From the NCBI GenBank assembly GCA_947568835.1, contig OX387610.1, forward strand, positions 1,180,501 through 1,244,500: a stretch of 64,000 bases of DNA. The letters are read 5' to 3'. The stretch is from Protonemura montana. Taxonomy: Eukaryota; Arthropoda; Insecta; Plecoptera; Nemouridae. Below are positions 47,507 to 58,400 of the stretch, one piece after another. Every line of letters begins with the position of its first letter. Within the stretch, counting starts at the first letter, position 1. A program made the translations under genes and the position numbers. The notes below the pieces were generated by a model that was not told the origin of the DNA, did no database searches, and saw only the letters and a program-made list of their open reading frames with translations.

Positions 47507-47719
47507 TCACACTTGGTCGTCCGAATTAATCGGGTTCATATTTCGGACACTTGCCCCGACGCCAACTTCAAAGCGGAAACGTTTTCCAACGGGAAGATGA
47601 CACGTCGCCACCCCATAGCTGAGTCGCAGATCTCTGTCATGTTTACAATATCTGTGAATGACCGCGTTCAGGCCTACCAGCAAACTAAACAGTGTGACCA
47701 ACTGCACCAGTGGCTTCAT
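47507..47719 (-). pseudogene. Microprotein 3, frameshifted paralogue
   Basis: Starts with ATG at 47719 (MKPLVQLVTLFSLLVGLN), matching helix 1 of copy 4 (LFSMLIALN), then a longer polar link (HRYCKHDRD) and LRLS. After about 47620 the open frame continues with an unrelated hydrophilic tail. In the next frame the sequence reads AMGWRRVIFPLENV, which matches MGVVIFLLGTV of the other copies. So a single-frame shift near 47620 has replaced helix 2. It may be a decayed gene, or a gene with a new C-terminus; a sequencing error is also possible. Confidence 0.62.
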
Positions 47720-48000
47720 GATTGCCACTTTCTGACCGATAGAATTAAACCGTTCATGATTATTGTTGCTTAGAGATGCAAATCTTTTTGTTAGCTTTTT
47801 GTGGGTTCATTGTTAACTTGATTTTTCAAGCTCGAGACATGACACTGCCGTTTAGGTCTTGAAGTTTTGCCGGCGGTTCAAATGAAAACTAGGTTCCTGT
47901 TTTCTTGTTCGTGTTTTGATTCATGTCATCATGTTTTTCAGTTCTTGAGCGCCAGCTGCTAAGATGTCTTTAAACTCTTCGGCCAATCAGTTTGGCAGAG

Positions 48001-48150
48001 TTACTCTGAGGTGAGTACTGTTCCCAACAAGAATATAACGACTCCCATGCTGATTCTTAGGCCTAGGTCGTAGTTGTTTGAGCCGCTCAGCGCCACGTTC
48101 AGGGCAATCAGCATCGAAAACAGGATCAGGAACTGAGCGAAACGGCGCAT
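48001..48150 (-). CDS. Two-helix microprotein 4 (LRISMG family)
   Basis: A 49-codon frame from the ATG at 48150 (MRRFAQFLILF) to TAA. Helix 1 runs to about residue 21 (LIALNVALS), the link is GSNNYD, helix 2 starts at LGLRISMG and runs through VVIFLLGTVL, and the end is TSE, lacking the final Trp of copies 1 and 2. The best-conserved block against copy 2 is MG-VIFLLGTVL. The region around it has no other coding signal. With copies 1-3 it forms a same-strand tandem cluster with ATGs at 45789, 47007, 47719 and 48150. Function unknown. Confidence 0.73.
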   Translation of the reverse strand: MRRFAQFLILFSMLIALNVALSGSNNYDLGLRISMGVVIFLLGTVLTSE

Positions 48151-49169
48151 AATTGCATTCGGCCACTGGTTGGGAGGATTTTTCACTAAGAATTTAGTCT
48201 GTCATGTTTGGAATTGTTGCCAAGAGACATCGTTAGAGCAAGGTAATTGTTTATTTTCGCTGGCTTTAGGCAAATTCGATTTCAATTGAGAGAAAAATTT
48301 CTTGTGATTTCGACGAAATTAGTTTTATTTTTTAAATTCTCGATTTTCACACACAAATAACAGTGTAATCCGTGAGCAAAGATGCCAACACATGAAATAC
48401 CTACGGTGCATTGCTACCAACTCATAAATTAAATTGCAGTTGTGATTTTAGCCGTGGGATTAACAAATATACATCTGCAAAATAATTCCCAGTGATGTTG
48501 TAATTGCTAGAAAACATTTTTACAATGCTTTGAAAAATTAAGCATAGCTCGGCAAAAGCACCGGTGGACATCAGGTTAGATGATTTGTAGTGTTTTTTTT
48601 TTTTTAATGCAGTTGGCCCACTTATTATTCGAAAAACGACCGGTGGCGCCTCTACCGCAAAGTTCTGCAGTTTTACGGATAAAACTCCACGTCGATGAAG
48701 CCACCTGAAGCCATCATCTACTCTATGAGTGTACGCTTCGCAGGTTAAATAATCTACTGTCGTATTCAACACTTGGGGTAAACTGCATTCATGCGATCGC
48801 TGCACTAGCGCAGTTAATGAATCTCGGTCATCAATATGCATTACTCAGCTCCTGTCAATGTAGAGGAAGTTCGAAGTCCATCCGTGCGAACGCTGACGTC
48901 TTAGCAGATGATCCTCCAATTACAACAACATCGTCATCATCATCATCATCATCATCATCAACACAGACCTGAACAGAATAACAATTGGATGGCTGACATA
49001 TTGATATATTTCCCTTTCTAGACTTTCAATGGAACTCAGCCAACGACATGAAGTGGATTTTTAGCCAAAGGGATGCCGAATGATCATCTAATGCAGCTGA
49101 AATTCAATGAAACTTGATTTTTTGCCACATTTTTATGTAAAAATGATGTGTTTTGATGTATAATAATAA
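48151..49169. other. No supported gene; (ATC)n at 48930-48960
   Basis: A 139-aa minus-strand frame at 48422-48841 has no domain I recognise and contains low-complexity stretches; it is not called. A trinucleotide run (catcatcatcatcat) lies near 48935. No repeat of the other families is seen. Confidence 0.45.
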
Positions 49170-50380
49170 ACCATAAAAAAAACGAACCAATTCGTTTAAA
49201 AAAAGACGACGTCTTCATTGATTGAGTGTACCAATAGGTACGAAATGAAGCCACAATAAACTTTGTAAATAATTGCCAGAACTGGAAACATGTAGCGTTC
49301 AAAAGAATTGAAATATACGTAAATGCAGACGTCTATCCCCTCCCTCCCCCCCTCCCCCAGCCCATCGCACGATATCGTCACCCTATCCCCATGCATAAAT
49401 TAGGACAATAGCCAAAGGTAATAATCACTTTGCGCTTACGAGACTACGATTTCGGCTATGGCCATTAGCATTGCTCTTATGGAACTAACAATTCGTCCAA
49501 GTCAAATAGTAGACGAGCACGTTGCCTCGGCCGGGGAGTGCGTGCACGACCGCACTTTGACAAATCACCAGCAATTTAACATTGCTCTTATGGGAGAATG
49601 GACTCCCGGGAAACAAGGATTGAAACCGAACGGTTTGGCGTGTTGGAAACACCGGTTCTCGTTGGATCTCCGAAGTTAAGCAACACTGCGCTGAGTCAGG
49701 TATTGGATGGGTGACCACCATACACATGACCAGTTCTGTTCGGGAGAGAGGGTGGAGGGATGAAAGTTAAGCAACACTGCGCTGAGTCAGGTATTGGATG
49801 GGTGACCACCATACACATGACCAGTTCTGTTTGGGAGAGAGGTTGGAGGGATGAAAGTTAGTGCAGCAACTTCATTCGCCTTGCTTATTAACCTCTCGAC
49901 AGCATGGATTTGTAGAGGAATCCTGTTGTTCGCGTTGTACCGTCCTTCGGAAGGGACGTTAAGCCGGTGGTCCCATTGGTGCTATTCGACAGGAGTACGC
50001 TACGTGCCGGCACCGGGCTTCCCGTCTTCCCTTCTAGGCTATGTTAGGTTCATCATCACCCTCATTGTCATCCACTCATTCACCGACGCCATTAGACCAG
50101 TGCCACATGACCAGATGTCAAAACAGTGCGTCGTTAAACACCACAAATCAATCAATCAACAAGGATTGAAATTTCAAAGTGCATGGGCTGGGGGAGGGGG
50201 GGTGGGAGGGGATAGACGTCTGCATTTACGTATATTTCAATTCTTTTGAACGCTACATGTTTCCAGTTCTGGCAATTATTTACAAAGTTTATTGTGGCTT
50301 CATTTCGTACCTATTGGTACACTCAATCAATGAAGACGTCGTCTTTTTTTAAACGAATTGGTTCGTTTTTTTTATGGTTA
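49170..50380. repeat. Fold-back structure: 200-bp inverted repeats around a SINE
   Basis: Left arm about 49170-49369 and right arm about 50179-50380 are near-identical inverted repeats. Landmarks on the right arm are gggctgggggaggggggg, gtatatttcaattcttttga, ctacatgtttccagttctgg and cttcatttcgtacctattgg. The 800-bp interior contains an unrelated left part and a complete 5S-derived SINE. The arms encode the same small frame on opposite strands, a by-product. No transposase is present. Confidence 0.9.
49630..50158 (+). mobile_element. 5S-derived SINE, full-length copy
   Basis: The clearest full architecture. The 5S-like head (cggtttggcgtgttggaaac, accggttctcg, ctccgaagttaagcaac) is followed by the 5S C-box-like ggtattggatgggtgacc, two 91-bp units and the body (acctctcgacagcatggatt, ccgtccttcggaagggacg, gtacgctacgtgccggcacc). 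The 3' tail is cgacgccattagaccagtgc, then cagtgcgtcgttaaacacca and an (atca)n end at 50145-50158. The 5S similarity with an internal Pol III promoter places it in the SINE3-like (5S-derived) class; the autonomous LINE partner is unknown. Confidence 0.88.
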
Positions 50381-50454
50381 TTTCAATTCTTTTTGCTAAA
50401 GGGTGGTTACTTCTGGAAATTCAATTTTTGCATATTTTTGCACTCACTCCCATT

Positions 50455-50722
50455 CCCTCTTTGAACACAGCCAACATTACCCCTGCACAACAATTAATAA
50501 CCATCTCCCAACATCCATCACTAATTTGCCAACCCGTACCATCTTTAACACTTCTCTCAAAGCTTTCTTAATCCAAAATCCGTACTATTCAATAGAAGAA
50601 TATTTAAATACAATTAAAAGTTAAATATGGAACTAAATTGATGATATAAGTTCCTTAACAATTAGGCTCACACAAATACTCTGTAATTGTACGAAGCATT
50701 AAATAAATAAATAAATAAATTT
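50455..50722 (+). pseudogene. LINE 3' remnant with (TAAA)n tail
   Basis: The frame ends KAFLIQNPYYSIEEYLNTIKS with a stop at 50622-50624. A terminal FYSIEEFL-like motif is common at the C-terminus of CR1/Jockey-type LINE ORF2. About 80 bp later comes (ataa)n at 50700-50720, the expected tail. Only this extreme 3' end is present, and it begins next to the fold-back structure. Confidence 0.55.
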
Positions 50723-51424
50723 ACTGGTTGTATCAAATTAGACATTCACTGTTCATACAGTTTAAAACTGAAAATGCAAAATATTTACGTTCTCTGCGTT
50801 ACGAACCGGGCATCACATTATTTGAGAAGCATCTGAGCTATCTGGCTCCGTATGCTATCCACTAGACTACCCGTCATCCGTGAATTTCAACGGAAATAAT
50901 TGATCAATTACTAGCATGAACCTAAGCTATCACTGAATACTGGCCACTGGCTACTGAGGGTGAATGCATCCCTTATAAAAGTGTATTAATTTATTGCACG
51001 CTACATATATATTTCCAATTTTGGCTTCATCCAACTTTCAAAAAGCTCCAATAAATTGATATTAAATGTTAAATACTCGAGTTGAGGAATTCCACGCAGC
51101 GAGCATGCGCAGTCAGGACTTGTGGCGAACGACAAGAACAAAATGTAGAAATGTTACGATTTGGTATTTTTCGGAGCTATAATGGCTTTTAAACGGGGAA
51201 ATACGATAGTTAGGCGAATGTCACCGTCTACATCTTTCGATTGGGTTTTTCCAACAAAACGATTGGAAGAGGTTTCAAAGCTCTCCGACATACAGAAGCT
51301 ATAGTTTTAAGATCGTGCTGTGACGTCACGAAGTTCGTTCTTGTAATCCTTAGAGAGTCCATACAGCCGTCAATGAAGACGTCTGAGTGATGGCCATCAC
51401 TTAGAATATATGGAAAGGAAGCTA
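50723..51424. other. No feature recognised
   Basis: AT-rich. No gene, RNA gene or named repeat is recognised. A short stretch at 50815-50880 (cgaaccgggca, then tatccactagactacccgtc) could be a decayed antisense tRNA-like fragment, but it is too short to call. Confidence 0.4.
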
Positions 51425-51602
51425 CACTGGAATGATGTTCAACCGAACCGGGTTTCGAACTCTCTCCTTGAGGGGATCACTTATCCTACCCCGCGAAAGC
51501 TGGAATATGTGTTCCCGGTTAGCTCAGTTAGTAGAGCACCAACTGGTGATTAAGAGGTCCCGGGTTCGTATCCCGGTTTAGTTGCTGGTTTCAGTTCCCG
51601 AG
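51425..51602 (+). mobile_element. tRNA-derived SINE S2
   Basis: A box ggttagctcagttagtagag at 51518 and B box gggttcgtatccc near 51562 have tRNA-like spacing. A tRNA-like 3' part ending at about 51585 is followed by cgagtggaaacaccagaaaa. The left part (ctacactggaatgatgttca, then gaaccgggtttcgaac) is an antisense B-box end of another copy, so two copies face each other here too. It is unlikely to be a functional tRNA because no matching 7-bp acceptor stem is evident. Confidence 0.65.
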
Positions 51603-51879
51603 TGGAAACACCAGAAAAACCAACAAAAAAGAAACCTGCAACTAAAATATATAGATGTTATATAATATAATAATAATACAAATAATATAATAATGATATG
51701 ATATAATATATTGGGATTCCCACTTCCCTACGAAACGGATAGTTTCTGCGGTACTGAATTTTGTTGGAAATTTAGTGCTAAGGAATCTAATTTTAAAAAG
51801 GAAACTGATGCATGTTGTTCATTAATGAGTTTGTAAATTTTTGATTTTTGGCATTTTGGCCCAAAACAGGTTTAAGTAT

Positions 51880-52228
51880 TGGGTTTACAGTTTTAGTCAG
51901 AGACTCAGCGCTTTTGTTCAACTGCCCTCGCACATAAAATATCGACCGTTTATCGACAAAAATAGTAGTCTCTTCGAAAGTTATTATTTTCAAATAGCTA
52001 TTACTCTCAACTTTCTCACATAGGAGACAGTTTCGCGTTAAATCAATCTTTATTAATGCTAAAGTCAACGATTGATATACATGTATCGATATTTTGAGTC
52101 GTAGATGTTTTTAAAAAGCCAACAAGCGCCATCGGGTGGCCACAACCTTTACCACAGCGCCATTCAGCAAAAAGTTTATCATATGCATTGTGACTCTGAC
52201 ACAGTATAAACCCAATGTTCTCAATAAA
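51880..52228 (+). mobile_element. M60 element, diverged copy
   Basis: The left end tgggtttacagttttagtca, then gagactcagcgcttttg, and the right end gtgactctgacacagtataa plus acccaatg form the inverted ends. The interior retains aatctttattaatgctaaag and gattgatatacatgtatcga. The core is one degenerate unit (agcgccatcgggtggccaca). The outer-arm segments with ggccgcc are missing. Confidence 0.75.
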
Positions 52229-52410
52229 ACAGAGATATTTAATGCTTTAAAAGACAGTGAATGTTTTCTTCTACTCAGGATGTTTTATGCAAATCTGAGT
52301 GAAAATTATGAACTTCTTGACCGTGGTTGTCGCAAGTTCCTCGCCATGAAATACAAGAGTTGGAGGATCGATTATTCATGACATACGGTCACCGCTGAGC
52401 CAACACGCTG

Positions 52411-52485
52411 GCCCACCGCCGCCACCGCCGCCGCCCACCGCCGACCACCGCCGCCCGCCGCCGCCCGCCGCCGCCCACCGCCGCA
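52411..52485. repeat. (CCG)n-rich microsatellite
   Basis: Interrupted ccg/ccgccc runs of about 75 bp. A 77-aa minus-strand frame reading a Gly/Ala/Arg-rich stretch crosses it and is not supported as a gene. Confidence 0.9.
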
Positions 52486-52629
52486 ATGGTAATCAATTCC
52501 AAAAATTTGCATCGAAATTAACCAAGTGCACCATGCATACCTCTGTCGTTCACACCCTAAAATAAACAACTTTCTTGGAAAGTTGTGGTTTTTTTTCTCT
52601 GTCAACTGTTAAGGGGGCTGTATCGCCGC

Positions 52630-52820
52630 TATATTCTTGTTCTGCTCCCAGAATCCAGGGAACAAAATCACATGTTTTACTATTTAATTGCGGTTGGTAA
52701 AAACTGTTTCAGCAACTTAACAAATCTCTAAAAGCGCACATTTACTGGAAAATCTATTTTAAAAAATACAAATATATATAAACACTGACTACAACTAACA
52801 AGAAAGGCTTTTCAAAATTA
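52630..52820. repeat. Dispersed repeat, second copy
   Basis: Diverged match to the insert in M60 at about 31480-31645: ggttggtaaaaactgtttca, then taaacactgactacaactaa and gaaaggcttttcaaaatt. Family unknown. Confidence 0.55.
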
Positions 52821-52835
52821 TTTGATGTCGACGCC

Positions 52836-52910
52836 ATTAGACCAGTGCCGCAGGGCCAGTTGTCAAAACAGTGCGTCGTTAAACACCACAAATAATAATT
52901 TTCAAAATGG
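52836..52910 (+). mobile_element. 5S-derived SINE, 3' tail fragment
   Basis: Only the tail is present: cgacgccattagaccagtgc, then cagtgcgtcgttaaacacca. It matches the 3' end of the full-length copy ending at 50158, and was presumably deposited as a 5'-truncated insertion. Confidence 0.8.
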
Positions 52911-53169
52911 TTGGCTTGATTAATTTTATGTGAAGTTTGTTAGTGTTAACAGATTGAAGAAATTTGAGGTCCACAGCTGCCACGAAAACTCTGATTTTTG
53001 TTTCTGAAAAACACTGGAAAAACTCCTTGAACAGACTCTTTTACAAAGCGTGTAACTTTAAGACGAAATAGTATTTTTGTTTTTGAAAAGCGTCAATCTG
53101 TTGGCAATAGTGTGATGAGTTGCCTAGTTTTTGTTTCGTCGCGATCGGACAAGTGGTTTGACCGATTAG

Positions 53170-53265
53170 TTCAGTAAGCCTAGATATAGACCCGATGGAA
53201 CAGTTGGCGTTGAATGGGTGACCGTCAAACTCCTGGCCAGATTTATTCGGGAGAGAGATTAAAAA
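53170..53265 (+). mobile_element. Degenerate 5S-derived SINE unit
   Basis: An old copy of part of the 91-bp unit: ttgaatgggtgaccgtcaaa, then ctcctggccag and ttcgggagagag. No head or body is next to it, but a SINE body fragment lies 800 bp downstream in the same orientation. Confidence 0.5.
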
Positions 53266-54054
53266 CGGCTGTGTATTTATATTGCATTTCAATTTTTTTA
53301 AAGTGAATCTGTTTAAACGTTAATGTTTAATGTTGTCTTTATGTCTGTAAGATGTTGCCGAGCTTGAATATAAGAATGAATTCTTGAACTTATCTTTGCG
53401 GCAGTGCATTCAGAATATTTAAACGTCAAACGGGATTAGAACGTCAAATACTTTAAGAAATCGGTCAAACATTGCTGGAGATAATTTTGAATTTTAAATG
53501 GCTTCAGAGCACGACCCAACGCGACATTTCTACGCTGATTTGATGGGATTTTCAACATGATTTTTATTTAAAACTGGCTGGCAAGGAAAGGTTTTGACAG
53601 TTCTCAAACAATGTCTAACAACTTAATTACAGAAGAAACTTACAATTTGTCAATTTTAAGTGCTTATCCGTTCTTTAAACATGTTTTTAGTAAGATCTGG
53701 TGGAGATGTAAAAGATATTTCACAAGTTTCACTCTCTAAGAAATATTTTAAGAAATCATGCACGGAAATTTTTTGACAGCCAACGTCGTTTGTTTTTTAA
53801 ATTGTCATCGTGGTCACTTTGGAATTCACAGAGTTTCCAAAATGCAGTGACCCCCTCAGTGACATTGGCGGCAAATTTCAAATAAAATAATTGGGGGTAC
53901 TGTATGGTATTGCATGGTACTTTTGGTTGTGGTCCCATTTAAACCAAAATGCCCACTCCCTCAAAATCTTAAGCGGCCGTAGGCAGCGGGTACTGCTAGT
54001 TAACCAGTTAATCAACCAGTTAATCAATCAATCAAACTTTTAGAAAGCATCGAA

Positions 54055-54225
54055 ATTTGAGGTGAAGTCCTGTTGTTCGCGTTGCTCGACGTGATGCCGG
54101 TGGTCCCCTTGATACTCTTCGACAGAAGTAGGCTACCTGCCAGCACCGGTTATTCACTTCATCCGTTCTAGGATAGTTTAGATTCATCATCATCATCATC
54201 ACCCACTCATTCACAGTCATTTTAG
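54055..54225 (+). mobile_element. 5S-derived SINE body fragment
   Basis: Matches the body and the start of the tail: gtcctgttgttcgcgttg, then gccggtggtccccttg, ttcgacagaagtaggctacc and an (atc)n stretch ending cacccactcattcaca. The palindromic ccgtccttcggaaggg block is deleted. Diverged. Confidence 0.7.
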
Positions 54226-55040
54226 AGTTTAGACCCATGGCTCAAGTGCATTTTTTTCCTTTCTTGGCTTTATGTTTTTTTCTCTGTCTTTATAAATTGA
54301 AATGGAAATCGACGATTATCAAACGACAAGGAAATGATGGTCAACAACAGGTGCCTACCGCTTTTTAGAAGGATGAAGAAAATTTGATGAAAAGTCATCA
54401 AGGTTTTAAGGTTTAAGTAGGTTTGGAATAAGTTGTTTTATTGCAGGAAGAGCTAACGATATTTTTTTTCTGACAGTCCCAAAATTAGAATCGATGCCAA
54501 TTTTTAATCACCAATTACCGTTACATTGTTATATAGCTCACGCCTGTCAAATCTAAAATAAAACAACATCACTGGCAATTATTTTGTTTCTCTTCGAAAT
54601 CACTGTGCAAGTAAACTTGTACGCCTTGTAAATTTGGCGTGAATTTTCAATTATGAAACTCCGAGTGCTAGGCAAAGAGCGTAACATGCATGTGTTGTGT
54701 GATGCCTATCCCAACCAATTCGCAGGCGTTCAACCTTCTGTCAGTACACGAGAAAATGAGCGTTAAATAAAATATGAATCTCGTGCATATTAGCTCGTTT
54801 ATTTTGGCATTTATTAAATGTTTACTGTTTCTGTTTCAGAAAGTTTAAATAAGAATCGAAGTTTGGTCCACTGCCTTGTTTGCTCTATTCTCTTGTCTTG
54901 GTTCCGTCAGGGGGTCCTTGGTTCGAGAGTGTCACAGGTGGTCTTCCTCTAAATCTGTCAGTGTGGAGTCCACATCATGTATTCGTCATTTATCTTGGCG
55001 TAGTGGTGTGTTTAAAAGGAGAATTATGATCAGCTAAATC
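54226..55040. promoter_or_regulatory. Upstream region of ZNF277
   Basis: About 800 bp upstream of the start codon without a repeat. The 5' UTR and promoter must lie here or further upstream. No TATA box or certain start site can be named. The segment at 54880-55020 has fewer A/T runs and may be transcribed 5' UTR. Confidence 0.35.
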
Positions 55041-55421
55041 ATGTCGAGTGAAAAGAGTACAATGTTTGGACCTGTCAGTTTTCCAGAGGTTCAACAGCCA
55101 CACAGTTTCAACTTTTTCGATGAGCCAGAGCAGGTTATGTGCCTTCTGTGCCAAGCCGAATTCACAATACCAGACAATTCTCCAGTGTTATTTAAACACC
55201 TCTTCACCGAACATCAACTGGTTATTGCCGAAGCTGAAAAGATTGTGAGTCTCAAAAGCTACCTCGCCTTTTGGAAGTTACGGTTTGCCAGTAAGCCCAT
55301 TGAAGAGTACTGTGCTACATTGACGATGGACGCTCAAGATTCAACGCAAAAGCACTATCTGCTCTCGGATAATCTACCTGAAGACAAGGAGCTTCGAGAT
55401 GGACTTCAAAAATTGCGACTG
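55041..55421 (+). CDS. ZNF277: ZNF277 exon 1
   Basis: Residues 1-127. The start is the first ATG in frame. It contains the first finger and the KSYLAFWKLRF block. The donor CTG|GTAATA leaves phase 0; read-through would stop six codons later. Confidence 0.9.
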
Positions 55422-58400
55422 GTAATAAATATTACTACCTAACCTAGATACACCACGTACAACCAGTAGACCACTAGAAAACTGTATGTTCAAACGTCTA
55501 TGGTATATGTACTTTCAATTTGTCCACAGGAGCTGGTATTGGAGTGGCAGGCCCGCGAACGGGAGCAGAAGGATTGGACCCGAGGTTGTCTCTTCTGCCG
55601 ACACCAAGTATGCGGAACACGAGCCGAGTATCTTGATCATCTAGCAGCGCAACATAACCTACAGCTCGGCCGGTCAAACAACCTTGTTTTCGTGGACAAA
55701 CTTCTTGATAAGCTTCAAGAAAAAATGGATAAGTGAGTTGTTTGACTGCCAAAGACTTTCTCCCTCCTTTTGCTACTTGAAAATCAAACATTACAAGAGA
55801 AACATTTGGGATCTTGTCCCGTTCCTGTGTCAGATGTAACATACTACGGGCAAGGTTGCGTTAGCGTTACAATATTTTTGTCAATTTCATTTCATGTACG
55901 TTTCTCGGTTCTCAATTAACTCGTTGGTACGTAAGTGAATGGAGCCATTGCAACATATTGTCGATGTCACTCGGATATAGAATGAGCTAGAATCGTCTTT
56001 TTGTCTGGTCTCTGATAGTGCAACCTTTCCAACATAGCTCTGAAATTGCTTGCCATACTTTTGCTGCAATCATTCATTTCAAATTGCAGTTTGGGTCAAG
56101 GAATTGAAATATTTTCCTTTTTTATCGTAAGGAACTTTTCAAAAATTGATGCTCAAATAGGGACTTGGACCCCGATCTCCATCTGTCGCGGGTGTTGCTC
56201 TAACCAATTGAGCTACTTGGACCCCGATCTCCACCTGTCGCGGGTGTTGCTCTAACCAATTGAGCTACTTGGACCCCGATCTCCACCTGTCGCGGGTGTT
56301 GCTCTAACCAATTGAGCTACTTGGACAAATAATTTTTGAGATGATTTTAGTGTATTTGATGAGAATGACGGATCTCCAAGGAGTAGAACCAAGAGGCTGT
56401 GAATACTCACAGTCACTCTGATTTTAGTGACGCTATATCACGTCACAACCTGTCAATCTTGAGTGACTACAATTTGATGTTGGATGCATTATGTGAAATC
56501 TGATACATTTATTACTTATCCATATATTTGCTATGTTTCTCTTGTATGTACAGACTCAGATGCATCTTCTGTGACAAACTGTTCCCTGAGAGGCCCGTCT
56601 TGAAAGAGCACATGCGCAAGAAGCAACACAAACGCGTGAATCCCGATGACTCCAGCTACGACCGATACTTCATCGTAAACTACTTGGAGCCGGGAAAAAA
56701 CTGGGTGGCCATTGAAGTAAGAACATTTGTCATCTTTAATGAAACTACAACCTTTGAATAGATCTTTAAATCTCAAATATCTTCATCTGGAAGAAGTGTT
56801 TTGGCTTTAGTCGGGCAATTTTTTAGCTCTGTATTAAGTGACTTAACGCTATTATCGTTGAGTGCAGGTTCTAGGTAGAGTTTCAACGTCAATGTTACAG
56901 TCTCTGCGTGAAAAATGGCTGCCAAATGACTACCTTACCGACAAAAATGCAGAGTACCGGAACATCACGTTAAGTGGAGCCACTGTCGTATGAAATTTAA
57001 TTTCGATATTTCTCGTAGGTTAACTCGCTTTTTAATATCGTTTACGTGTTTATCAATCGATGAAGTAAACATTGATGGAGCTTTTTTGAGCATGAAAAGT
57101 CTCAAAAGCGAGTTAACCTACGAGAAATATCGAAATTAATTTTCATACGACAGTGGCTCCACTTAACGTGATGTTCCGGTACTCTGCATTTTTGTCGGTA
57201 AGGTGGTCATTTGGCGGCCATCTTTCACGCAGAGACTGTAACATTGACGTTGAAACTCTACCTAGAACCTGCACTCAACGGTATTATTAGGGTGCATAGT
57301 TTTAGTCAGAATCACGGTATGAAGGCTAAACTTTCTGCTGAGCAAACGAGCCTCTGGGTAGGTGTTACGTGATAACGCTTTTGGTCCTTTTAAACAAACC
57401 GTTACAGTAAAATAACTACGAGTGAAATCATTGATGAATTCATATCATGAGGTGATGCACTTGTCGAGAATTTGCATGTTTTTGCAAGTTGCTTTTGTCA
57501 CTGGTAGAGACATTAGCCAGCCGCTTGGCACCCTACTCGCATTATAAATATAGATCAATCGATAACGCATCGGTAATAGCAATTATTTGAGCGTAATTCA
57601 GTCTCAAATGCATTTGCTCGAAAGGCAGGACAGTGACTCCATCTCTGGGTGACGTCCATTTCGTCGGTATTTTTTGCGAAGACAGTTTGCCATTAGCTCT
57701 TCGACTAGTATGGTTTTTACTTTTTAGATTCATGTTGACTTTATCTAATCTTAGCACTTGTTTAGAATTAATAAAACTATCTACAACTAGGTTTTAAAAT
57801 GCTATGTAAAATCAACAAATTTCCCCTAAGCTTAACTTGTAAACCCAATGTGTTTCAAGAGCTTTCTGAATTAATAGTCAAGAATAAAGATTTAACCCAT
57901 ACTTTCTTAACTATAGACATTTTTTACTGATTGTGACAACTGACAATCAACAAATTCTCATCAAACACATTCAATCATTCTCATCAAATACACTAAAATC
58001 GTCTCAAAAAGCCAGTGTCCAAGTAGCTCAATGGTTTAGAGCAACACCCGCTACAGGTGGAGATAGGGGTTCTTGTCCGCGTTTGGGCATCAATTTTCGA
58101 GACGATTATAGTGTTGTTAATAATAAAATACCCCACGCATTGCAAGCGTTTGCAATTTAAATAAGATTTCATCTTAAAACAAATTCACTCTTCAGTAGCA
58201 AATGTTTTAAGTGCGATGCACATTCCGATGCATTCCGTTGCCAAGTAACCGCAGCTTTGAATGTAATTCCGCAGGAAGAAGAGGACGAGCCCGAAGTTGA
58301 GCTCCCGACAGACTGGTCTGAGTGGTCCGAAGACACCGTCGAGCCACCGGTGGTTTGTCTCTTCTGCCCCGAGAGCGACCAATCGTTCGACAACGTTCTG

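Noticed and set aside
48422..48841. 139-aa minus-strand frame
   Set aside because: It contains low-complexity stretches and no recognisable domain; it might be a repeat but no second copy was seen.
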